Shown: positions 1-6,713 of the stretch, piece by piece
How positions within the stretch are numbered: position 1 is the stretch's first letter
Layout: every line of letters begins with the position of its first letter
Made by a program: the position numbers and the translations under genes
The notes under the pieces: generated by a model
Databases searched by the model: none
What the model saw: the letters and a program-made list of their open reading frames with translations, nothing else
Told to the model about the DNA's origin: nothing
Assembly (NCBI GenBank): GCA_948562205.1
Contig: CAOYAN010000002.1
Coordinates: 1-64,000 of the forward strand
Source of the DNA: an uncultured Clostridia bacterium
GTDB taxonomy: Bacteria > Bacillota > Clostridia > TANB77 > CAG-465
Length of the DNA: 64,000 bases
Direction of reading: 5' to 3'

Positions 1-51
1 ACTTAAGAGTAAAATCTTTGGGAAAATATGGAGTTGCCAATTTTTTTATAT

Positions 52-126
52 TCCTCAATAGCTCAGCGGTAGAGCATTCGGCTGTTAACCGAAGGGTCGT
101 AGGTTCGAAACCTACTTGAGGAGCCA
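52..126 (+). tRNA. tRNA-Asn (anticodon GTT), CCA encoded
   Basis: A complete cloverleaf is visible. The acceptor stem TCCTCAA (52-58) pairs with TTGAGGA (116-122), the T arm is GTAGGTTCGAAACCTAC, and the anticodon loop is CTGTTAA with anticodon GTT, which decodes asparagine. The discriminator base is G123 and CCA is encoded at 124-126. A terminator follows directly. The last 13 bases of the gene plus that terminator recur at 1537-1594. Confidence 0.97.
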
Positions 127-170
127 AGACAGCGGGTTTTTCCCGCTTTTTTGTTGTTTATATTTACTTT
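114..170 (+). repeat. Direct repeat copy 1 (tRNA-Asn 3' end plus terminator)
   Basis: This stretch holds the last 13 bases of tRNA-Asn, its terminator and about 20 bases downstream. It matches 1537-1594 over about 57 bases with only a few differences (a119/t, c130/t, one inserted A in the hairpin loop, g156/a). A duplicated tRNA 3' end flanking a decayed segment is the usual footprint of a site-specific integration (attL/attR). A tRNA duplication later lost would give the same picture. Confidence 0.6.
131..152 (+). terminator. Terminator of tRNA-Asn
   Basis: AGCGGG (131-136) pairs with CCCGCT (142-147) and is followed by a T run. It lies a few bases after the tRNA CCA end. Confidence 0.85.
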
Positions 171-191
171 TATGTAAAGATATGATACAAT
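163..191 (+). promoter_or_regulatory. Weak sigma-A-type promoter for the 240 gene
   Basis: TTTACT at 163-168 and TACAAT at 186-191 are separated by 17 bases. The -35 is poor; the -10 is good. It sits about 50 bases before the gene at 240. Confidence 0.4.
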
Positions 192-239
192 ATATATGCA
201 ATTTACAAAACTCTTAAATAATTTAGAGGAGGACTTTAA

Positions 240-683
240 ATGAAATTTGACATCAATGACAAGGAACTCATGGCAAAATTATTTTTAAGCAGTTATCAGG
301 AAAACTATAGAAAAAGTAAATTAGTAAAAAATAATAAATATAATTTAGAATTAAGAAAAGAAGTCGAATTTGATATGTTATATAATTGGATATTAGCTAG
401 ATTATATGATAAACATGTAGAGAGAGATTATGAGATTCCATTACTTAATAAAATTATTTTGAAGGTAAAGTTTCATCAACATGATTTTGTTACCATATCT
501 GATATAAGCTCTGTATATTTACCAATATATCTAGATAAAAAAGATTTTTTTACTCTATTACAAGATATGATAAAGTTTTTTAATGGATTAAATGGATTTT
601 CTGCAATTATGAAGCCCATTTCTAAAAAATCAAAAAATTGTTATAATTTTATTATTTCTTTTAATCCTTTGGGTGAAGTTTAA
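240..683 (+). CDS. Hypothetical protein, 147 aa
   Basis: I do not recognise this protein. It is a lysine- and aromatic-rich soluble protein with no signal peptide or membrane segment. The start is fixed by a strong ribosome binding site (GAGGAGG, about 8 bases before the ATG). It has its own weak promoter and a terminator that overlaps its stop codon, so it is a single-gene transcription unit. It lies inside the segment bounded by the tRNA-Asn-derived repeats, beside two broken XRE regulators, so it is probably cargo of a decayed mobile element. Codon use is AT-rich like the host genes. Confidence 0.7.
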   Translation: MKFDINDKELMAKLFLSSYQENYRKSKLVKNNKYNLELRKEVEFDMLYNWILARLYDKHVERDYEIPLLNKIILKVKFHQHDFVTISDISSVYLPIYLDKKDFFTLLQDMIKFFNGLNGFSAIMKPISKKSKNCYNFIISFNPLGEV

Positions 684-695
684 CTTCACCTTTTT
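672..695 (+). terminator. Terminator of the 240 gene
   Basis: GGTGAAG pairs with CTTCACC around TTTAA and is followed by TTTTT. The left arm overlaps the end of the coding region. The stretch from here to 900 is very AT-rich and shows no gene. Confidence 0.85.
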
Positions 696-914
696 AATTT
701 AATATAACTATTTTATGTTTAAGTGGAATTATTATAAAATTTATATTTATAATAATAAATTTTTTATTTAAATTCATATAAAAATTAAATTTATTTATAT
801 TTTTTAGTATTATATTATTTTTTTATATTAGTTATATTTTATCAAGTAAAATGAAAATATTAATGTAAAAAATTTAATTAATTGATATAATTGTTTTATA
901 AAGGGAGGAGAACT

Positions 915-1151
915 ATGAGAAGTTGTTATAATGATATTAAAGACTTTGGAGTAATAAAAACAAGTTGCGTAATTATCTAGATAGACAACGGTATAACAAG
1001 AAATGCTTTGTCAATGGTAACTGGTATAAGATATGATGTTATTGATAGGTATTATAAAGAAAAAGTTACAAGAATTGATCTTGAAAACTTGGCTAGGATA
1101 TGTTATGCTTTGGAATGTAATCTAAAGGATATTTTAGACTATGAGAATTGA
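915..1151 (+). pseudogene. XRE/Cro-type regulator interrupted by an in-frame TAG
   Basis: A strong ribosome binding site (GGGAGGAG at 903-910) precedes ATG 915. The frame reads 21 codons, meets TAG at 978-980, then continues in the same frame for 56 codons to TGA 1149-1151. The downstream part carries the pattern of small one-domain Cro/C1 regulators: GITRNALSMVTGIRYDVIDR, then YYKEKVTRIDLENLARICYA, then a cysteine-containing tail ending DILDYEN. The upstream part (MRSCYNDIKDFGVIK) is also typical of the family N-terminus. The simplest reading is a gene killed by one nonsense mutation; no good restart follows the stop. TAG readthrough is possible but unsupported. Confidence 0.75.
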
Positions 1152-1314
1152 TCTAAAATATATGATATTTAGGTAAAATCAAATAAAGTATGAATAATTC
1201 AATTAATATAAACAAAATCAACAAATTTTAGTTAAAAACTTTTACTAACTCGATATTTTATACTTTAAGCTAATTATTTGTAATAATTATAATGGTGATT
1301 ATAATGAAGGAACG

Positions 1315-1455
1315 GTGTTAAGAAATATTAGAAAAATACGAAAACTAACACAAACAGAAATTGGAAATAAAATGAATTTAGCAGATAATACAACATCAAA
1401 TTAAAGATAATAAAGTTATACTTTTGAGGAGTTATCAAAAGAAATGGATTTTTAA
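1315..1455 (+). pseudogene. Decayed XRE-type regulator fragment
   Basis: From a GTG at 1315 the frame encodes LRNIRKIRKLTQTEIGNKMN followed by LADNTTSN, a clear helix-turn-helix start of the XRE type. It then runs into TAA at SN*, with two more stops within a few codons. The same frame resumes with SYTFEELSKEMDF before the final TAA at 1453-1455. This is a second broken XRE gene in the same segment. Part of an element regulator pair is a reasonable guess, but only the helix-turn-helix identity is visible. Confidence 0.65.
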
Positions 1456-1536
1456 TGTCATTACGTACATTAATATTTTAAAAACATTAAAAGGTGTGTA
1501 TTTAACAGCTTTGAAGTTTTTACTTTTTGATATACA

Positions 1537-1594
1537 ACTTGTGGAGCCAAGATAGCGGGTTTTTACCCGCTTTTTTGTTATTTATATTTACTTT
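1537..1594 (+). repeat. Direct repeat copy 2 (partial tRNA-Asn 3' end plus terminator)
   Basis: It is the second copy of 114-170, beginning with ACTTG and GGAGCCA from the tRNA end and continuing through the hairpin and T run. The sequence upstream does not form a tRNA. It marks the right edge of the putative decayed element. The remaining non-coding stretch to 1804 holds the promoter and leader of the next gene. Confidence 0.6.
1554..1577 (+). terminator. Duplicated terminator hairpin
   Basis: AGCGGGT (1554-1560) pairs with ACCCGCT (1565-1571) and a T run follows. It is the copy of the tRNA terminator inside the second repeat. Confidence 0.7.
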
Positions 1595-1625
1595 ATTATT
1601 AATTTTGAATATTTCATCATTATAG

Positions 1626-1654
1626 TTGACATAATCTTTAAAAAATGTTATACT
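1626..1654 (+). promoter_or_regulatory. Promoter for the 1805 gene
   Basis: TTGACA (1626-1631), a 17-base spacer and TATACT (1649-1654) predict a transcript with a roughly 145-base untranslated leader before ATG 1805. Confidence 0.75.
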
Positions 1655-1804
1655 ATAAATGTATTAAAAAATTTTCATTGAGATAATTTTCAAAGAATTA
1701 GGCAAAAAATAATTATTTTTGAGGATTGAAACGATATATATCCAATAAGTATATTATTTCTATTTTTTTTGATATTATTGAAATGAAGGAAAAGAGGTAT
1801 ATAT

Positions 1805-2344
1805 ATGAAAATCAGACAGTATAATGGAGAAAACAAGTTAACTCGGAAAAATATTATTTCTGTAGCGAAAGCTTTTTATGATGGCTTAAGCTATGAGAAA
1901 GAGTATGCACCAGCGGGGTGGGCTTTTGAACCTGGAGCAAGACTTAAAAATCTTGCTACTGGTATCAAAAAAGAAGATGAGTTTCTTTTTGATAAGGAGC
2001 TAACCCAGTTTGATAGATGGTATGAGAAAAATGAAAAAATCTATCATCTCGCAAAAGAGCAGATGGACAAATGTAAACTGATGCTGATAGATGTTGTCTT
2101 TTTACCAAGAACCTATGAAGGATCAGTTAACTATTATGAGGACTGTCATACTCATTGGTTACCAACAATTTGTGCTTTTGATGAACATTATCATAAGTAT
2201 GTGTTCGAAGAAGATGCAATGAAATGGTATCCGTTAAGCATAGAGCAAATGGAGTATGATGTCGCATGTGAAATTTGCGAGTGGAGAACTTCCCTTGGGA
2301 TGGGTGCATTTGTACGCTTCCTTAGCGGCTTGATCTTCTTTTAA
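1805..2344 (+). CDS. Hypothetical protein, 179 aa, foreign-looking composition
   Basis: I do not recognise this protein. It is rich in W, Y, H and C, with a HTHW motif near residue 116 and several acidic stretches. There is no signal peptide; the C-terminus is hydrophobic. An AGAGG-type ribosome binding site precedes ATG 1805. Codon use is visibly less AT-biased than the neighbours (GCG, CGG, CTC and GGG codons occur), which suggests recent transfer. It has its own promoter and terminator and follows the tRNA-Asn repeat region directly, so it may have arrived by the same route. No function can be assigned. Confidence 0.7.
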   Translation: MKIRQYNGENKLTRKNIISVAKAFYDGLSYEKEYAPAGWAFEPGARLKNLATGIKKEDEFLFDKELTQFDRWYEKNEKIYHLAKEQMDKCKLMLIDVVFLPRTYEGSVNYYEDCHTHWLPTICAFDEHYHKYVFEEDAMKWYPLSIEQMEYDVACEICEWRTSLGMGAFVRFLSGLIFF

Positions 2345-2356
2345 TATTGGAGTGTT

Positions 2357-2382
2357 AAGTGTCACCTTAGGGTGGCACTTTT
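2357..2382 (+). terminator. Terminator of the 1805 gene
   Basis: AAGTGTCACC pairs with GGTGGCACTT (one G-T pair) around TTAG. The trailing T run is short. Confidence 0.8.
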
Positions 2383-2469
2383 CGATTTATTTTTTATTAA
2401 ATTCAAATACTAGTACTTTATATTATAATATGATATAATTATATATATTTTTTGATTTAAGGAGTTGTT

Positions 2470-2949
2470 ATGAGATATTTAATAGTTGGATGTAATAATG
2501 ATAAAGATACAGTTTTTTCTATGTATATGTATTATTTATTTATATCAAATGCAGGATTTGATGTCTATTGTTATATAGATAACAATATTAATAGTGAATT
2601 TGAAAGTTTAGGGATTAATTCAAAATTTGCTTATGATATAAAAGAAGAGGATAAAATAATATTATTAAATAATGATAAATTTTATATTCCAAATTTAGTA
2701 AATAGTAATATGGTAACTGAGATTATTTCTTTAAAAGATAATAATTTTAGTAAATTTCAAGATGCAAATATAAAAATTGATGATGTATGTTTATTAATTA
2801 CTATTATAATTGAGCGATATAGGGAATATAAAATGAACATTACTACTGATATGTGTAAAGTATTAAAAGGTATATATAGTGAAAATATAGGTAAACTTTC
2901 TAATAGGGATAAAATAGCTTTTGATTATATCAATATTTTATGCGAATAG
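2470..2949 (+). CDS. Hypothetical protein, 159 aa, possibly a degenerate DHH-type protein
   Basis: There is no confident family match. The N-terminus (MRYLIVGCNNDKDTVFSMYM) and the spacing of later segments (KIILLNND, then a II..KD block, then a helical C-terminal half) recall the N-terminal half of DHH phosphoesterases and manganese pyrophosphatases. The catalytic aspartates and the DHH triad are absent, so any such protein would be inactive. The start follows AAGGAG about 7 bases upstream. The CoaD-like gene begins 95 bases downstream behind its own promoter. A convincing DHH protein lies at 43177 for comparison. The resemblance is inferred by eye and weak. Confidence 0.6.
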   Translation: MRYLIVGCNNDKDTVFSMYMYYLFISNAGFDVYCYIDNNINSEFESLGINSKFAYDIKEEDKIILLNNDKFYIPNLVNSNMVTEIISLKDNNFSKFQDANIKIDDVCLLITIIIERYREYKMNITTDMCKVLKGIYSENIGKLSNRDKIAFDYINILCE

Positions 2950-2966
2950 AAATATTAAATCATTTA

Positions 2967-2995
2967 TTGATATTTACTGTACAAAATGATATAAT
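2967..2995 (+). promoter_or_regulatory. Promoter for the coaD-like gene
   Basis: TTGATA (2967-2972) and TATAAT (2990-2995) are separated by 17 bases. The promoter makes an ATG at 3045 plausible and rules out the longer reading frame beginning at 2940. Confidence 0.75.
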
Positions 2996-3044
2996 GTATA
3001 AAATTTTTAAATACTATTTCATAATTGAAAGGAGATATTATATT

Positions 3045-3527
3045 ATGAGTGTTGGCTTTTATGTAGGAACATTTGATATTTTTACTAATGGACATTTGTT
3101 AGTTACTAAAAAGTCTGCTAAATTATTTGATAAAGTTATTATAGGAATGGGAATAAATGAAAAGAAAGGACCACGGCAATACAATATAGATTTAATGAAA
3201 AATGCTATTGAGAAAACTTTAATATCTGAAGGGCTTTTAAATGTAGATGTAACTGAGTTTAGTGGCTTGACTGTCGTAGAAGCTAAAAAATATAATACAA
3301 CATATCTTATTCGTGGTGTCAGAACGTTAACTGATTATCAAGATGAAGAAGATTTGGCTGTAAAAAATGAAAAATTATCTGGAATTGATACAATTTATAT
3401 TCGTTCTGGTAATCTTGGATATATTAGTTCAAGTTTTGTGAAAGGACTAATAGCACAAAATTGGGATGTTTCAGAATATGTTCCAAAACCTGTATATGAT
3501 TTAATTATGAAAGAGAAGAGCAATTAG
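3045..3527 (+). CDS. coaD: Phosphopantetheine adenylyltransferase (CoaD-like)
   Basis: CoaD transfers AMP from ATP to 4'-phosphopantetheine to give dephospho-CoA in coenzyme A synthesis. The 160-aa length is normal. Visible signatures are the nucleotidyltransferase start GTFDIFTNGH (residues 8-17, containing the T/S-x-GH motif), YLIRGVRTLTDYQDE (usually RGLR..DFEYE) and YISSSFVKGLI. The usual proline after GSFD is replaced, and the middle region is divergent, so it could be a related cytidylyltransferase-fold enzyme. The start at 3045 is chosen because AAGGAGATAT lies just upstream and the promoter lies inside the longer frame. It is monocistronic with a terminator at its stop codon. Confidence 0.8.
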   Translation: MSVGFYVGTFDIFTNGHLLVTKKSAKLFDKVIIGMGINEKKGPRQYNIDLMKNAIEKTLISEGLLNVDVTEFSGLTVVEAKKYNTTYLIRGVRTLTDYQDEEDLAVKNEKLSGIDTIYIRSGNLGYISSSFVKGLIAQNWDVSEYVPKPVYDLIMKEKSN

Positions 3528-3538
3528 CTCTTTTTTTT
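3516..3538 (+). terminator. Terminator of coaD
   Basis: AAGAGC pairs with GCTCTT around AATTA and is followed by eight Ts. It overlaps the stop codon. Confidence 0.85.
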
Positions 3539-3547
3539 CTTTTCTAA

Positions 3548-3576
3548 TTGTAAAAAAGATTATTATATGGTATAAT
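3548..3576 (+). promoter_or_regulatory. Promoter for the mscS gene
   Basis: TTGTAA (3548-3553), a 17-base spacer and TATAAT (3571-3576), 40 bases before the start codon. Confidence 0.7.
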
Positions 3577-3615
3577 ATAGCTTCTTATTTGAATATATGA
3601 TAATAGAGGTAGAAA

Positions 3616-4494
3616 ATGAATTGGTTAGAGAATATAAGTAGAAATTTAGAAAATGTTATTGGTATACCAAGTAGATATATAAGTTTAATTATAATATCAA
3701 TTATAATGATATTTGTTATAAGATTTATTAGAAAAATATTTTATGAGATATATTTAAACTTTCATAAACAGTCAAGAGATATTTATTTATATAATAGGAA
3801 AAGTCATCTTATATCTAATGTTATAACATTACTTATATTAATTGTTATATGGGAAGAAGATATAAAATCTTTTATAACTTTTATATCATTTTTCTCAGCT
3901 GGTGTTGTAATTGCTATAAGAGAAATCTTTTTAAATTTTTTTGCAGGTATTTATATAAAAATTAGTAAACCTTTTGGACTTGAAGATAGAATTGAAATAA
4001 ATGGATTAAAAGGTGATGTAGTTAATTTAAATTATACAAGTTTTGATATTTTGGAAATAGGTGATAGAGTAAATGGTGAACAAAGTACTGGAAGAATAGT
4101 GCATGTTCCAAATTCAATAATATTTTCATATCCATTAAAAAATTATGTAAAAGCATTTAAGTATATATGGAATGAAATGTCTGTTGTAATTGATCTAAAT
4201 TCAGATGTTCCAAAAGTAAAATCTATGCTTTATAAAATTATTAAGAAAAATAGTGTTATAAAAGAAATACCTAAGAAAATGGAAACTCAAATAACTGATG
4301 CAAGTGAAGATTATAGGATTTATTTTAATAATTTAGAGCCGATAATATATACTTCTGTTAAAAATGGACATATAGAGTTATATATTAGATATTTAGTCCA
4401 TCCTAAAAAAGCTAGAAATGTAGAAGATCTTATATGGAATGATATTTTAAGATTAAATAAAGAGAAAAAAATAAAGTTAGTAAAAAGTGCATAA
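3616..4494 (+). CDS. MscS-family mechanosensitive channel
   Basis: The 292-aa membrane protein should open under membrane tension to release solutes after osmotic downshock. Hydrophobic segments are visible near residues 18-40 and 65-80, followed by the pore-lining region around 95-115 (FFSAGVVIAIREIFLNFFAG). The beta domain follows with the conserved KPFGLEDRIEINGLKGDVVN and then RIVHVPNSIIFSYPL, both hallmarks of the MscS core. The C-terminal 100 residues form the usual alpha/beta cytoplasmic domain. It has its own promoter and a bidirectional terminator shared with the convergent gene on the minus strand. Confidence 0.9.
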   Translation: MNWLENISRNLENVIGIPSRYISLIIISIIMIFVIRFIRKIFYEIYLNFHKQSRDIYLYNRKSHLISNVITLLILIVIWEEDIKSFITFISFFSAGVVIAIREIFLNFFAGIYIKISKPFGLEDRIEINGLKGDVVNLNYTSFDILEIGDRVNGEQSTGRIVHVPNSIIFSYPLKNYVKAFKYIWNEMSVVIDLNSDVPKVKSMLYKIIKKNSVIKEIPKKMETQITDASEDYRIYFNNLEPIIYTSVKNGHIELYIRYLVHPKKARNVEDLIWNDILRLNKEKKIKLVKSA

Positions 4495-4515
4495 TCTATT
4501 TTATGCACTAATTTT
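4482..4515. terminator. Bidirectional terminator between convergent genes
   Basis: AGTGCATAA (4486-4494) pairs with TTATGCACT (4501-4509). There is an A run on the left and a T run on the right, so it can stop transcription from both sides. Confidence 0.85.
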
Positions 4516-5040
4516 TACTGTTTTTAAATTTCCTTCATATAGTATTTCAGATGATATATATTTTTCTAAATCACCTGGACTTATATATATAGGTTTTTTA
4601 TCTACTTTTAATATACCACTATCTATTAATACTTCACTTACAAACTGGCTACAAAAATAAGAGTTTTTAGGTGCTAGAGGTATATGTAATATAGGAGATA
4701 GTAAACCTATATAGTTATATTTTAATATATTTTTCTTCATAACAAATCTATGAAGTATTTTTTTTAATTTTAAGTATTTTTTCTCAGATACATTTATTTT
4801 ATATATTTTACAAGGAACATTTGAAAGTTTTGCAAGAAGACCAGTGTTTACAGATTCCAAAACAAATCCACTGTTGAAAGGATTATAAATATATTTTCTT
4901 GCAAAGCTATACATTGTTGTTGTAATATCATCATTTATTGCTATTGATACATGTGTATATTTTTTTCTTGTAAATTTTTTTATTAATTTAGATGGAATAG
5001 TACCAGAATGAGAAAATATTACATAAATATTTTTAGACAT
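4501..5040 (-). CDS. Permuted NlpC/P60 (papain-like) hydrolase family protein
   Basis: The 179-aa protein shows the layout of circularly permuted papain-like NlpC/P60 proteins (the YiiX/YebB group). The histidine motif comes first (THVSIAI, near residue 30), followed by a hydrophobic GL..PI.H segment, and the cysteine motif comes last (YFCSQFVSEVL, near residue 130). Such proteins are thought to be thiol hydrolases or acyltransferases; the substrate is unknown. The start at 5040 is chosen over the longer frame because AGGTGAT lies just upstream and the extra 60 residues are unrelated hydrophobic sequence. There is no signal peptide, so a cytoplasmic or peripheral location is inferred. Confidence 0.8.
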   Translation of the reverse strand: MSKNIYVIFSHSGTIPSKLIKKFTRKKYTHVSIAINDDITTTMYSFARKYIYNPFNSGFVLESVNTGLLAKLSNVPCKIYKINVSEKKYLKLKKILHRFVMKKNILKYNYIGLLSPILHIPLAPKNSYFCSQFVSEVLIDSGILKVDKKPIYISPGDLEKYISSEILYEGNLKTVKISA

Positions 5041-5162
5041 TATATCACCTATAGTATATATACTAATATAATTTTTAAAAAATGTCAATAAATATAGAGG
5101 TATAATATATTGTAGATACAAAATATATAATAAAAAGACTACATAATAGGATTTCATAAAAA

Positions 5163-5191
5163 TTGATTTTTGGCTTAAAATGTGATATAAT
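5163..5191 (+). promoter_or_regulatory. Promoter for the leader and orphan gene at 5397
   Basis: TTGATT (5163-5168), a 17-base spacer and TATAAT (5186-5191) place the transcript start near 5198, giving a roughly 200-base leader before ATG 5397. Confidence 0.75.
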
Positions 5192-5197
5192 ATAAAT

Positions 5198-5396
5198 ATG
5201 AAATATTTAAGATATTCCATATGATTATAGGGAATGAAAGCTCCCCTAAATTGTCGTATGGAATTCTTTTTTTAATTTTAGAGGTTCTCCTTAAATGGAG
5301 ATAGGTGCTACAATTGCCTATTCTACACCTGAAAGTAGATAAGTAGCAAAAAAATAAAAAGATCCCGTACAAAAGCGACGGGGAAGGAGGATATTT
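5198..5396 (+). promoter_or_regulatory. Structured leader with a terminator-like hairpin (candidate attenuator or riboswitch)
   Basis: An 11-bp stem, ATTCCATATGA (5214-5224) with TCGTATGGAAT (5254-5264), encloses a second small stem TAGGG/CCCTA and is followed directly by TCTTTTTTT (5265-5273). This is the shape of an intrinsic terminator starting only about 16 bases into the transcript. Further hairpins follow: TCTCC/GGAGA near 5285-5302, and CCCGT/ACGGG just before the ribosome binding site AAGGAGGAT. Two short reading frames lie inside (ATG 5198, eight codons, MKYLRYSI; and ATG 5295-5342, MEIGATIAYSTPESR). I do not recognise a known riboswitch class. Premature termination with conditional readthrough is inferred. 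Confidence 0.5.
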
Positions 5397-6080
5397 ATGG
5401 CAAAGTTAAATATGAGCCGTGACGCACTGAGAGGTACCGTTTCTAAGGCAAAGGCTTCTAAGCCTGAGCCAAAGAAAGCAGATCGGAAACCCCAGCCTAA
5501 GAAGGACGAAGTGGTCGTTTTAAATGACTACGAAGTCTTCGCACAGGTTGGGCCGATGGAGCTTTTCGTCGACCTCGAGTGGTATAGCAAGGCTGTCATT
5601 AAGGCAGGCGGATATACCATTAAGTTGGCGAAGGTCCTGGAAAGTAACGAGTTTACTGTACAGGGCAAGCGGTTCCGCCTTGGCAAGCCCTCGAAGGCCT
5701 ATAAGGCTTTTTTGAAGGGTGACTCCTACCTTGACTTGGAGGAGAGAGTAGTTTATGACTGCTCACTCTTCGATCTCGAGAAGATGCAGAAGAGACCGTT
5801 GGTCGATTCGGCGCTGCTCAGGGATCAGAGTCATGGACTTGCTCTGATTGGGAAGTGTTTCAATCATGATAGTCTGCCTGATGGTAAGACGATCGTGGTG
5901 GGAAATATTTCCAAGACGATCAGAGTAAGCAAGGGAAGTGCCGAGGTACTGTCAGTCATGACCGTAGATGGTATCCAGTATCTTGTGCTGGACAAGGTCA
6001 GCGATGATATCCTGGAAAATGTCAATAAAGACTGCGTTTTTGCAGATCTCGATGACGATCAGGACGAAGCTGACGCTTGA
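5397..6080 (+). CDS. Orphan protein, 227 aa, much higher GC than the host
   Basis: I do not recognise this protein. Residues 1-38 are lysine/proline rich and basic (KPEPKKADRKPQPKK), the middle is a mixed alpha/beta domain, and the C-terminus is strongly acidic (ADLDDDQDEADA). There is no membrane segment or signal peptide. A perfect AAGGAGGAT site precedes the ATG. Codon use is unlike every neighbour, with frequent GCC, CTC, GTC, CGG and CTG codons, so recent transfer from a higher-GC donor is likely. It is a one-gene unit with a strong promoter, a long structured leader and a strong terminator. The basic head and acidic tail suggest nucleic-acid or protein contacts, but that is a guess. Confidence 0.75.
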   Translation: MAKLNMSRDALRGTVSKAKASKPEPKKADRKPQPKKDEVVVLNDYEVFAQVGPMELFVDLEWYSKAVIKAGGYTIKLAKVLESNEFTVQGKRFRLGKPSKAYKAFLKGDSYLDLEERVVYDCSLFDLEKMQKRPLVDSALLRDQSHGLALIGKCFNHDSLPDGKTIVVGNISKTIRVSKGSAEVLSVMTVDGIQYLVLDKVSDDILENVNKDCVFADLDDDQDEADA

Positions 6081-6097
6081 CACAAGGAAGTGTCAAG
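6076..6097 (+). other. Perfect 8-bp hairpin over the stop codon of the 5397 gene
   Basis: CTTGACAC (6076-6083) pairs with GTGTCAAG (6090-6097) around AAGGAA. No T run follows, so it is not itself a terminator. It may protect the mRNA end ahead of the terminator at 6114. Confidence 0.5.
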
Positions 6098-6113
6098 TTT
6101 GCGGTTGTGACAG

Positions 6114-6143
6114 AGGGAGACTACTAAAGTGGTCTCCCTTTTT
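6114..6143 (+). terminator. Terminator of the orphan gene
   Basis: An 11-bp stem, AGGGAGACTAC with GTGGTCTCCCT (one G-T pair), has a TAAA loop and a run of Ts. Confidence 0.9.
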
Positions 6144-6155
6144 ATGCCTATTTAC

Positions 6156-6184
6156 TTGAAATTATTACCTTATATATATATAAT
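6156..6184 (+). promoter_or_regulatory. Promoter for the 6204 gene
   Basis: TTGAAA (6156-6161), a 17-base spacer and TATAAT (6179-6184), with AGGAGG just downstream for translation. Confidence 0.7.
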
Positions 6185-6203
6185 TATATAGGAGGTTTTA
6201 TAT

Positions 6204-6659
6204 ATGATTTTAAATTATTCAGATGAAAAAATTATAATAAATGAAAAATCAATTTTTCTGGCAGGTCCACTACCAAGAAAATCAGGAATAAAAAATTGGA
6301 AAGAAGATGTTTTTAAATATTTAAAAGAATTAAACTATAATGGAGTTGTATATATACCAGAAAAAAGAAATAATGAAATAATAGATGGCGATTTAGAGCA
6401 AACTAATTGGGAAATTGAAGCTATGAAAAAAGCTAAAATTATACTTTTTTGGGTGCCTAGAAAATTTCCAGATATGTTAGGTCTTACAACAAATGTTGAG
6501 TTTGGACTTTGGCTTACATCAGGTAAAATAGTATATGGTAGACCAGATATGGCATATATGACTGAATATTTAGATTTAATGTATGAAAAAAATTATAATA
6601 AAAAACCACATAATAATTTGTTTGAATTAGTAAAAGAGGCTGTAAATTTAAATAATTAA
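6204..6659 (+). CDS. Nucleoside 2-deoxyribosyltransferase-like protein
   Basis: The 151-aa protein matches the Nuc_deoxyrib_tr_2-type family, relatives of enzymes that move 2-deoxyribose between bases. The features are IFLAGPLPR near the start (residues 17-25), a KNWKEDV segment, PEKR, then WEIEAMKKAKIILFWVPR (residues 72-89) and LTTNVEFGLW with the conserved N-E pair. A second GR segment and YLDLMYE follow. The family includes both true transferases and hydrolases or proteins of unknown substrate, so the exact reaction is uncertain. AGGAGG sets the start. It is followed by a small membrane protein behind its own promoter. Confidence 0.8.
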   Translation: MILNYSDEKIIINEKSIFLAGPLPRKSGIKNWKEDVFKYLKELNYNGVVYIPEKRNNEIIDGDLEQTNWEIEAMKKAKIILFWVPRKFPDMLGLTTNVEFGLWLTSGKIVYGRPDMAYMTEYLDLMYEKNYNKKPHNNLFELVKEAVNLNN

Positions 6660-6669
6660 CTTGTACTCT

Positions 6670-6698
6670 TTAACAAAAATAATTTATATTTATATAAT
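6670..6698 (+). promoter_or_regulatory. Promoter for the 6714 gene, probably also ruvA
   Basis: TTAACA (6670-6675), a 17-base spacer and TATAAT (6693-6698), 16 bases before ATG 6714. Confidence 0.6.
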
Positions 6699-6713
6699 AC
6701 TATAGGTGGTTTT

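Noticed and set aside
1722..1731. GGATTGAAAC, similar to the 3' end of many CRISPR repeats
   Set aside because: It occurs once and there is no array of spaced repeats around it.
2127..2309. Minus-strand open frame inside the 1805 gene
   Set aside because: A shadow frame; the + strand gene has promoter, ribosome binding site and terminator.
5041..5220. N-terminal extension of 60 residues on the minus-strand NlpC/P60-like gene
   Set aside because: The ATG at 5040 has a good AGGTGAT site, the extension lacks one, and its sequence is low-complexity hydrophobic.
5175..5372. Minus-strand open frame of 65 codons
   Set aside because: It overlaps the leader of the 5397 gene, has no ribosome binding site and its protein shows no family pattern; the hairpins explain the sequence better.
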